Made by a program: the position numbers and the translations under genes. A DNA stretch of 64,000 nucleotides from Paenibacillus protaetiae (GTDB lineage: Bacteria > Bacillota > Bacilli > Paenibacillales > Paenibacillaceae): assembly GCF_004135365.1 (NCBI RefSeq), contig NZ_CP035492.1:3344001-3408000 (forward strand), given 5' to 3'. Below the pieces are notes generated by a model. That model was not told the DNA's origin and ran no database searches. It saw only the letters and a program-made list of their open reading frames with translations. Of this stretch, positions 57,961 through 64,000 are shown piece after piece; within the stretch, counting starts at the first letter, position 1, and every line of letters begins with the position of its first letter.

Positions 57961-58055
57961 GGCGAGTACCTCAGTCTGCGACGAGTACCTTAGTCTGTGA
58001 CGAGCGCCTCAGTGAGCAACGAGCACCTTAGTCTGCGACGAGCGCCTCAAATGTA
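57961..58055 (+). repeat. Five tandem 19-bp units
   Basis: Units at 57961, 57980, 57999, 58018 and 58037 share RACGAGYRCCTYAGTCTGY, the last being partial. They lie between aguB and the dispersed element cluster. Confidence 0.8.
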
Positions 58056-58301
58056 TTTTTACAGGTAATTTCGGTTGTTTTCGTGTGAATAATGTTTTTA
58101 AATGCAAAAATGCAGTTGTTTTTTTCGGAATTAAGCCAAAATGGCCTTTTTCAGAAGAAACAACTGCATTTTTGCATTTGTTGGCTTGAAATGAGAGGGT
58201 TCGCGAGAAATAACCTGCATTTTTGCAGTTGTTGCTTTTGCGCCGGAGCCGCCGCGCAAGCTCGGCAATGCCCCGCGCCAGAGCCGCCGCCGGCGTTGCC
58301 G
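58056..58301. repeat. Second intergenic cluster of the TGCATTTTTGCA-type element
   Basis: Copies lie at 58100-58120 (AAATGCAAAAATGCAGTTGT), 58159-58182 (AACAACTGCATTTTTGCATT) and 58213-58237 (ACCTGCATTTTTGCAGTTGT and onwards). The last equals the copy at 21114-21138 over 25 bases. No gene was found in the gap between aguB and pepT. Confidence 0.85.
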
Positions 58302-59534
58302 TTAAGCCTGCTCCTCGAATAAGCGGGCAATCTCAATAATGGTGCGGACGGCTTTCTCCATATTGTCTACCGACACATATTCAAATTTGCCGTGGTAGTT
58401 TTCGCCGCCGGTAAAAATATTCGGCGTAGGCAAGCCCATATACGAAAGCTGGGAGCCGTCTGTACCGCCGCGGATCGGCTCGATGACCGGCTCGATGCCG
58501 AGGTTCCGCATCGCGGTTTCGGCGATAGCTACAACCTGTTTTACCGGCTCGATTTTGTCGCGCATGTTGTAATATTGGTCATGCATATCCAGGATGATCC
58601 GCTCTTCGCCGTAGACGGCTTTCAGTTCCTCTACGATTTGCACCATTTTATGCTTGCGGTGTTCGAACGCTTCCCGGTCGAAATCGCGGATAATGTAATA
58701 CATTTTGGTCAGCTCAACGTCGCCGTTCACGGACAACAGATGATAGAATCCGTCGAAGCCTTCGGTATATTCCGGCGCCTCTTCTTGAGGGAGGCGGGCA
58801 TTCAGCGCCATGGCGATTTTGGCGGAGTTGACCATCTTGCCTTTGGCGGTGCCGGGGTGCACGTTAGTTCCTTTAATGGTAATTTTCGCCGCAGCGGCGT
58901 TAAAGCTTTCATATTGCAGCTCGCCAAGCGGTCCGCCGTCCATTGTGTAGGCAAACTCGGCGCCAAACGCCTCCACGTCGAATTTATGCGGTCCGCGGCC
59001 GATTTCTTCATCCGGCGTAAACGCAACGCGGATTTTGCCGTGTTTCACTTCCGGATGTTTGATCAAATAGTCCATGGCGGTCATAATTTCCGCAATGCCG
59101 GCTTTATCGTCCGCACCGAGCAGCGTCGTGCCGTCGGTCGTAATGAGCGTATGCCCTTTGTAGTTCGCCAGCTCGGGAAAAGCCTGCTTGGATAACACGA
59201 CGGAAAGCTTCTCGTTCAGCACAAGATCCCCGCCGTCATACGACTCTACAATTTGCGGGTTTACGCCTTTGCCGGTAAAGTCGGTTGCCGTATCCAGATG
59301 AGCCAAAAAGCCGATCACCGGCACGGTTTTGTCCGTGTTGGACGGAAGCGTGGCCATAACGTAGCCGTTGCTGTCCATCGTTACTTCGGTCATGCCGATG
59401 CGGTTCAGCTCATCAACCAGCATGCGCGCAAGCGCCAGCTGGCCGGGAGTGGAAGGGCAAGTATCGCTTTCTTCGTTGGATTGCGTGTCCACCCGCGCAT
59501 ATGCGGTAAATCGTTCAATGATTTCATTCTTCAT
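58302..59534 (-). CDS. pepT: Peptidase T (tripeptide aminopeptidase)
   Basis: The 410-residue M20 zinc peptidase equals the Bacillus PepT length. ATG 59534 (MKNEIIERF) follows AAGGGAGTTAAGGCTCAT; the longer frame upstream adds non-family residues. Zinc-site motifs are [33 protein letters not shown], and [12 protein letters not shown]. It releases N-terminal residues from tripeptides in the cytoplasm. Confidence 0.95.
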   Translation of the reverse strand: MKNEIIERFTAYARVDTQSNEESDTCPSTPGQLALARMLVDELNRIGMTEVTMDSNGYVMATLPSNTDKTVPVIGFLAHLDTATDFTGKGVNPQIVESYDGGDLVLNEKLSVVLSKQAFPELANYKGHTLITTDGTTLLGADDKAGIAEIMTAMDYLIKHPEVKHGKIRVAFTPDEEIGRGPHKFDVEAFGAEFAYTMDGGPLGELQYESFNAAAAKITIKGTNVHPGTAKGKMVNSAKIAMALNARLPQEEAPEYTEGFDGFYHLLSVNGDVELTKMYYIIRDFDREAFEHRKHKMVQIVEELKAVYGEERIILDMHDQYYNMRDKIEPVKQVVAIAETAMRNLGIEPVIEPIRGGTDGSQLSYMGLPTPNIFTGGENYHGKFEYVSVDNMEKAVRTIIEIARLFEEQA

Positions 59535-59657
59535 ATGAGCCTTAACTCCCTTTCTTTTCCATAATTCGTTGTACTGATATCTTAACATAATTGAACCGTT
59601 CAAGGGAAAAATGAGAACGTAACCGCACGGAGATCACAGAAGAAAGGGGTGGCTGCC

Positions 59658-59942
59658 ATGAGCAGAAGAAGCAACAGGAGGCTGCTGGTGCCTGAAGCCC
59701 GGCAAGGCCTTAACCAGTTTAAAGCCGATGTAATGCGCCATGAAGGGTATGCAGTGGACGCTTCGCGGCCGGATGATGTGAAATACGAAGTAGCTTCCTC
59801 GCTGGGCATTCCGCTGGAACCCGGCGATAACGGCGGGTTGTCGACGGAATCGGCGGGGCGGATAGGCGGCAAAATCGGCGGAACGATGGTCCGCGAAATG
59901 ATCCGGCTGGCGCAGGAGCAAATTAACAAACGCGAGCTTTGA
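59658..59942 (+). CDS. Alpha/beta-type small acid-soluble spore protein
   Basis: The 94-residue protein contains both SASP blocks: VPEARQGLNQFKADVM and GRIGGKIGGTMVREMI. A germination-protease-like site KYEVASSLGI lies between. It coats spore DNA, protecting it from UV and heat. ATG 59658 follows AAAGGGGTGGCTGCC. The RRSNRRLL start is more basic than in standard SASPs. Confidence 0.93.
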   Translation: MSRRSNRRLLVPEARQGLNQFKADVMRHEGYAVDASRPDDVKYEVASSLGIPLEPGDNGGLSTESAGRIGGKIGGTMVREMIRLAQEQINKREL

Positions 59943-59958
59943 CGGCTGCGGATTGCGG

Positions 59959-59998
59959 GCGGACAGAGGCGAAAGACGCCGGGCTGTCCGCTTTTTTA
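59959..59998 (+). terminator. Terminator of the SASP gene
   Basis: GCGGACAG (59959-59966) pairs with CTGTCCGC (59984-59991), followed by T6. Confidence 0.85.
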
Positions 59999-60062
59999 TT
60001 GATTTGGGCCGGAAGCGCGCAAGCGCTGATGCGGTAAACAACTGCACCAGAAGAAGCAGGCA

Positions 60063-61082
60063 TTAATAAAGGCGGCGCCACAAATAAAAGGCGGCGTAAG
60101 CTTCCCAGCCTGACCAGCCGGATGCCAGCTTCGAAATGAGTGCTTTGTCCGGTTTGGCCGCTAAACCAAGCGCATCCTTAAGCGCATTATGCAAACCTGC
60201 GTCGTCGATCGGAAAAGCGTCCGGACGCCTCAGGCACCGCATCATGACATAATGGGCGGTCCATGGTCCGATTCCGCGTATGCCGGTCAGCTTGCGGGCG
60301 ATTGCTTGCGTATCGCCGTATTCGAGCAGCATCGCTTTGGAAAGTTCCCCGTCTGCCATAAGCCGGGCAACGCCAATCAAATACTCCGACTTGCGCGTCG
60401 TCAATTGCAGCGGCGTCAAATCACCGACCGTCAAGGACGCGATCGTTTCCGGCTCCGGGAACAGCCATAAACGCCCCGCATCGCTTTTTACGCTGCTTCC
60501 AAACGTCTCAACCAGCCTTTTTTTTAATGTATACGCAAACGGGAGATTGATTTGCTGCCCGATAATCCCCCAGCATAAGGCTTCAAATAAATCCGGAATG
60601 CCCATTATACGCAGCCCGTAGTAACGCTGGACGAGCGGGCGGAGCAGCGGGTCCTGTTCCGCCATGGCATAAAAGGGCAGCAGATCGCGGTCCAGATCCA
60701 GCCAGTCCCGGACATAAGCGGCCAGCCCGGCTTGAAGCTGCGCGCGGGGGATGCTCTGCTGCGGGCCGACGGCCGGAGCTGCTTTTGCAGCAGGGCAGTC
60801 CGCTATCGCGGACTGCAGACGGATGTGCAGTTTTGTGCCGCCGCCGGGCTTGCGGTCCGATAATGCGTTTCCGCTTTCGCCGGAGCGGAGCGAGAAGACG
60901 GCGGGAGTGCTGCTGCCCGGCAGCATGGCTGCTTTATGGATGGCGCCGCCTTGTATATGATAAAGGCATTCATTGGGCGAACGGAGCAAGTAGTCCAAAT
61001 TGACATTGAAATCAAACGGAACGGGAGCTTCCAGCTCCATCTCGTTCTCCGGATGAGGATAGCTGGAGAGCGGCAATCGCAT
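60063..61082 (-). CDS. alkA: DNA-3-methyladenine glycosylase II (AlkA-like)
   Basis: The 339-residue protein has an N-terminal AlkA-type domain and the HhH-GPD core: LTGIRGIGPWTAHYVMMR (hairpin) and catalytic Asp in DAFPIDDAGL. A 25-residue Ala/Pro-rich stretch (about 88-112) splits the halves. It removes alkylated purines. It is divergent from adaA-adaB, 138 bases away, as in B. subtilis. Confidence 0.92.
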   Translation of the reverse strand: MRLPLSSYPHPENEMELEAPVPFDFNVNLDYLLRSPNECLYHIQGGAIHKAAMLPGSSTPAVFSLRSGESGNALSDRKPGGGTKLHIRLQSAIADCPAAKAAPAVGPQQSIPRAQLQAGLAAYVRDWLDLDRDLLPFYAMAEQDPLLRPLVQRYYGLRIMGIPDLFEALCWGIIGQQINLPFAYTLKKRLVETFGSSVKSDAGRLWLFPEPETIASLTVGDLTPLQLTTRKSEYLIGVARLMADGELSKAMLLEYGDTQAIARKLTGIRGIGPWTAHYVMMRCLRRPDAFPIDDAGLHNALKDALGLAAKPDKALISKLASGWSGWEAYAAFYLWRRLY

Positions 61083-61150
61083 ACACCTCGTTTATTGGTC
61101 GTTTTTCTTTTAGTTGTACCATATCCGGCGGCTGTCCGCTTTTGTAATCT

Positions 61151-61200
61151 TGCGCTTTCATTGCGGGTTCTACCGGATGGCAGCCCGTTTAGGGTATAGT
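61151..61200. promoter_or_regulatory. Ada-type box and -10 in the alkA / adaA gap
   Basis: TGCGCTTT (61151-61158; AAAGCGCA on the minus strand) is identical to the E. coli Ada box. TATAGT (61195-61200) is a plausible -10 for adaA with a poor -35, fitting an activator-dependent promoter. Confidence 0.6.
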
Positions 61201-61220
61201 GTTGATGGAGGTGACCGGCT

Positions 61221-61799
61221 ATGCTGCCGACCATGGCGCTTAACGAGGAAATGTGGCGGGCGATCGTCAACAATGATGCCAGCTATAACGGCCGTTTCTA
61301 TTACGCTGTCCGGACAACGGGCATTTTTTGCCGCCCGTCATGCGGCTCCAGGCAGCCCAACCGGAGCCATGTAGAGCTGTTTGCAACGGCCGGCCAAGCG
61401 CTGGCCGCCGGATACCGGCCCTGCAAAAGATGCGGTCCCGCCGATCAGCGGCAGCCCGATGAAGAATGGGCTCAGCAGGCGGCAGGCTGGCTGGATGCGC
61501 ATTATATGGAGCCGGTGACGCTTGAGGTGCTGTCTGCGGCGCTCCATCGCAGCATTTATCATTTGCAGCGTACATTCAAACGAATAATCGGGATGACTCC
61601 CGCTGAATATTTGACCCGCCTCCGTATTGAACAAGCAAAGCAGCTGCTGACGGACAGCAGCTTGCCTGTCGCGGATGTCGGGCAGGCTGTCGGCTTGCCG
61701 AATCCGGCGCATTTTTCTGCGTTGTTCCAGAGAAGAACCGGCATGCCGCCAACCGAATACCGGCGTGAACGAAAGGAGCAGGACCATGAAACAAAATAA
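61221..61799 (+). CDS. adaA: Methylphosphotriester-DNA methyltransferase / AraC activator AdaA
   Basis: The 192-residue protein joins the Ada zinc domain (Cys37, Cys41, Cys68, Cys71 in GIFCRPSC and RPCKRC; Cys37 accepts the methyl group) to an AraC-type helix-turn-helix (about 95-185; LEVLSAALHRSIYHLQRTFK). Methylation turns it into the activator of the adaptive response. It overlaps adaB by 14 bases. Confidence 0.95.
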   Translation: MLPTMALNEEMWRAIVNNDASYNGRFYYAVRTTGIFCRPSCGSRQPNRSHVELFATAGQALAAGYRPCKRCGPADQRQPDEEWAQQAAGWLDAHYMEPVTLEVLSAALHRSIYHLQRTFKRIIGMTPAEYLTRLRIEQAKQLLTDSSLPVADVGQAVGLPNPAHFSALFQRRTGMPPTEYRRERKEQDHETK

Positions 61800-62307
61800 A
61801 CCGGAACAGATCGTATGGGGATGGTTTGAGCATGGCGATTGGACGATGGTGGTAGCCGCAACCGGCAAAGGAATCTGTTATGTCGGCTCGCCTGGAGCGG
61901 GCTTGAGAGAGCTTGAGGCATGGGCGGCCAAACGGATGCCGGAGGGGATGCTGGTGCATGATGAGGAGCGGTTAAAGGAAGCGAAAGCGCAGCTGCGGCG
62001 CTACCTGCAAGGTGAAAGCGCGGAGTGGGAGTGCGCCATGGATTTGCGGGGAACGGCGTTCCAGCTTGAAGTGTGGCGCGCGCTGCAAGAGGTCGGCGCG
62101 GGAACAACGGAAACCTATTCGGCCTTGGCCGGCAAGCTCGGCCGGCCGTCTGCCGTCCGCGCCGTGGCGTCTGCCATCGGCGCTAATCCCGTCTTGATCG
62201 CGGTGCCGTGCCACCGGATCATCGGCAAAGACGGCACGCTTACCGGCTACCGCGGCGGGCTGCCGATGAAGGAGCGCCTGCTCCGGCTCGAAGCCGGCAG
62301 GCGCTGA
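61786..62307 (+). CDS. adaB: Methylated-DNA-protein-cysteine methyltransferase (AdaB/Ogt)
   Basis: The 173-residue suicide enzyme has acceptor Cys142 in VPCHRIIGKDG and the helix-turn-helix TYSALAGKLGRPSAVRAVASA. It repairs O6-methylguanine. ATG 61786 follows AAGGAGCAGGACC and lies within the end of adaA, indicating translational coupling. Confidence 0.95.
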   Translation: MKQNKPEQIVWGWFEHGDWTMVVAATGKGICYVGSPGAGLRELEAWAAKRMPEGMLVHDEERLKEAKAQLRRYLQGESAEWECAMDLRGTAFQLEVWRALQEVGAGTTETYSALAGKLGRPSAVRAVASAIGANPVLIAVPCHRIIGKDGTLTGYRGGLPMKERLLRLEAGRR

Positions 62308-62401
62308 GCGGTATGCCGCACCGTCGCATGCGGAAGCCAGCTTGCTTATCGCATTTTGGCACAGACCCGTCTTGATTGTATGTAATCTATCGGCACATTC
62401 G

Positions 62402-62428
62402 AAGGCATCCGGACGGGTGCCTTTTTTC
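62402..62428 (+). terminator. Terminator after adaB
   Basis: AGGCATCCG and CGGGTGCCT form a short stem followed by T6. Confidence 0.7.
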
Positions 62429-62524
62429 TGCGCGGATTCATATAGCCCCATAAGGGGCAAAAAAATAGAAGGGGCAAGGATATTTTTTGTTCTGCGATCG
62501 TGTTTATATAGACGAGGTGAACGC

Positions 62525-63001
62525 ATGGATGACATTTATAAACGGAATGTAGAAAATATTTACCGCATTTGTTTCATGTATTTGAAAAATCCGGCCGATG
62601 CGGAGGATGCCGTTCAATCCACTTTTTTGAAGCTGTTGAAATCCGATATAGCCTTTGCTGACACCGAGCACGAGAAAGCGTGGCTGATTGTAACAGCCAG
62701 AAATCACTGCAAAGATGTGCTGAAAAGCTGGTGGAGAACGCGGAAAGCGGAGCTGCCGAACTTGCCTGAAGCCGGTATGGACGACAGCTTTGGCCATTCA
62801 GGAGAAGTGCTTGAGCGGCTGCTTTCCTTGCCTGACAAATATAAAATTGTACTTTATCTTTATTATTTTGAAGAGTATTCAGTCAAGGAAATAGCGGGCA
62901 TGCTCAAGCGCAAGGAGAGCACCATTCAAACTCAGCTGGCGAAAGGACGCAAGCTTATGAAGGTAAGCTTAGGAGGTTATTATGGCAATGAATCATATTA
63001 A
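62525..63001 (+). CDS. ECF-type RNA polymerase sigma factor
   Basis: The 158-residue protein has sigma region 2 (IYRICFMYLKNPADAEDAVQSTFLKLL, then EHEKAWLIVTARNHCKDVLKS) and region 4 (LSLPDKYKIVLYLYYFEEYS then VKEIAGMLKRKESTIQTQLAKGR). ATG 62525 follows GACGAGGTGAACGC. It overlaps the next gene by 20 bases, the usual sigma/anti-sigma arrangement. It resembles the SigV/SigY-sized Bacillus factors. Confidence 0.93.
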   Translation: MDDIYKRNVENIYRICFMYLKNPADAEDAVQSTFLKLLKSDIAFADTEHEKAWLIVTARNHCKDVLKSWWRTRKAELPNLPEAGMDDSFGHSGEVLERLLSLPDKYKIVLYLYYFEEYSVKEIAGMLKRKESTIQTQLAKGRKLMKVSLGGYYGNESY

Positions 63002-63692
63002 TCGGCTTTTTGAGATTATGGTCCCGGACGAGGCTCAGAAAGAAAAAATGCGGCTGGCCATTGAGCAGCAGAGCCGTCAAGTAAGCCAGCCGGCCCGAAA
63101 GCTAAACGGACAACCCCTCTATCGCAAAATACTGGTCTCACTGTCTGTCATTGCGCTGGCGCTTGTCATCTCGGCAACGGCTTATGCTGCCGTATCCGGC
63201 AGCATTGAAAAGATGTACGACAGCCTGTTTCACGGCAAAGGACAAACCGTTACGTTTGCAAACGGCGATACTTTGCATTACGTGGTAGAAGAGAACGGCA
63301 GTACGGCGGGGATGGGCGGCGACGGCGACGGGCCTTGGCTTGTCAAGAAATCTTGGGGACGCCTGATGTTAAGCGTCAACGGGCACCGAATCAATATTAA
63401 GAACGCCCTGCAGGAAAAAGGCTATTATTTATACCGTTACCGGGACGATGCCGGCATTCTGCATCACTTGTATATCGTGAAAAATGCGGGAGGCGTCAAA
63501 GATTATGCAGAGCGTTGGTACTCCCAATTGGAATGGCTGCCCGAGCTGGGGATGGCAGGAGGCTGGAGAGGGCTCAGCGGGCCGTTATCCGATGCCATCG
63601 TATGGTCTGAAATTGATGCGGAGGGCGGCAAAGATTTGGATGCTGCGCTCCAAGAACGCTTAGCGAAATATTGGAAAGAGTACGGGAATTAA
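62982..63692 (+). CDS. Probable membrane anti-sigma factor
   Basis: The 236-residue protein starts behind AGGAGGTTATT inside the sigma gene. The cytoplasmic head (1-48) carries a helix that could bind the sigma factor. One transmembrane helix follows (about 49-70, LVSLSVIALALVISATAYAA), and then an extracellular domain of about 165 residues (YDSLFHGKGQTVTFANGDTL). I do not recognise a zinc-type anti-sigma motif. The role is inferred from overlap and topology. Confidence 0.75.
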   Translation: MAMNHINRLFEIMVPDEAQKEKMRLAIEQQSRQVSQPARKLNGQPLYRKILVSLSVIALALVISATAYAAVSGSIEKMYDSLFHGKGQTVTFANGDTLHYVVEENGSTAGMGGDGDGPWLVKKSWGRLMLSVNGHRINIKNALQEKGYYLYRYRDDAGILHHLYIVKNAGGVKDYAERWYSQLEWLPELGMAGGWRGLSGPLSDAIVWSEIDAEGGKDLDAALQERLAKYWKEYGN

Positions 63693-63697
63693 ATATA

Positions 63698-63730
63698 GAA
63701 CAAGCCGCCTTCAGTGAAGGCGGCTTGTTC
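63698..63730. terminator. Bidirectional terminator
   Basis: GAACAAGCCGCCTT (63698-63711) pairs perfectly with AAGGCGGCTTGTTC (63717-63730), between converging genes. Confidence 0.9.
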
Positions 63731-63765
63731 GCGCAGCGGCTATGCCCGCCGCGACCCCGCAGTTG

Positions 63766-64000
63766 CTACGCGCGCTGCAGCTCCCTGCGCGCCTTGCGCT
63801 GCACGGCGGCAAGCCGCATGGCAAAACCGGCCGCCGCGCCGGTCAGCCCGGCGATAATGCCGACCCAGAAGCCGTATGCGCCAAGTGAAGTCCATGCTGC
63901 AAACGCATAGCCCGCCGGCAGGCCGACGCCCCAATACGCAGCAAGGGCAATCATGAACGGCACTGCCGTATCCTTGTATCCCCGCAGCACGCCCTGGAGT
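63766..64000 (-). CDS. C-terminal part of a MATE family exporter (cut by window end)
   Basis: The minus-strand frame enters from the right edge and codes 77 residues: LQGVLRGYKDTAVP, AAYWGVGLPAGYAF and AYGFWVGIIAGLTGAA are the last helices of NorM-type MATE exporters (Na+ or H+ driven multidrug efflux). The tail is basic (RKARRELQRA). Confidence 0.88.
   Translation of the reverse strand, partial: LQGVLRGYKDTAVPFMIALAAYWGVGLPAGYAFAAWTSLGAYGFWVGIIAGLTGAAAGFAMRLAAVQRKARRELQRA

Overview
The window reads as chromosomal DNA of a moderately GC-rich, spore-forming Firmicute, most likely Paenibacillus or a close relative. The evidence is an alpha/beta-type small acid-soluble spore protein, a collagen-like protein of exosporium type, an S-layer (SLH) anchored phosphohydrolase, YesN/YesM-type two-component genes beside lipoprotein-dependent sugar ABC genes, catabolite (cre) sites and strong AGGAGG ribosome sites. 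No rRNA, tRNA, CRISPR array, phage or insertion sequence was seen. Gene order is largely ordinary chromosomal, with many small regulator/effector modules.

Layout. 1-7270: end of an unidentified gene; a Yellow/MRJP-like propeller protein; a MarR regulator with pirin and an MhqR-like operator; a TetR regulator facing an isochorismatase-like gene through two palindromic operators; an MFS pump; an HPP-like membrane protein; an unknown 182-aa protein. 7394-15951: a xylo-oligosaccharide module (reducing-end exo-oligoxylanase, YesN-like regulator, YesM-like kinase, solute-binding lipoprotein, two permeases) with two cre sites. 16122-24635: MFS pump, SelO, a GT8 glycosyltransferase with a basic tail, a repeat-rich gap, MFS pump with MerR regulator, and glutamate dehydrogenase. 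24968-32785: UPF0303 protein, DHA2 MFS pump, luciferase-like oxidoreductase, another MFS pump, and a large secreted SLH metallophosphoesterase. 33027-42519: epimerase/Gfo-Idh pair, YhhN protein, a compact ketosynthase / ACP / acyl-AMP ligase / HIT cluster, a DUF2306-like protein and the potassium importer kimA (frameshifted). 42686-51026: collagen-like surface protein (frameshifted), rlmN, a ytbE-ytbD-ytcD equivalent, an alkyltransferase-like protein, a TipA-like regulator and an MFS pump. 51181-64000: SgrR-like regulator, a uracil-DNA-glycosylase-like protein, quinone oxidoreductase, agmatine pathway aguA-aguB (aguB frameshifted), pepT, SASP, the alkA / adaA-adaB adaptive response, an ECF sigma factor with its membrane partner, and the end of a MATE exporter.

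Recurrent themes. There are seven MFS exporters plus one MATE exporter, most beside or near a regulator gene (MarR, TetR, MerR, HxlR, SgrR-like, TipA-like). Three genes (kimA, the collagen-like gene, aguB) each carry the same lesion: four G residues where the reading frame needs five. Two genes (a MerR regulator and a DHA2 pump) appear to start at ATC and ATT, each behind a good Shine-Dalgarno sequence. Two gaps 37 kb apart hold copies of the same short near-palindromic element (core TGCATTTTTGCA). The most cluster-like undescribed candidate is the ketosynthase-ACP-ligase-HIT group at 36100-39850.
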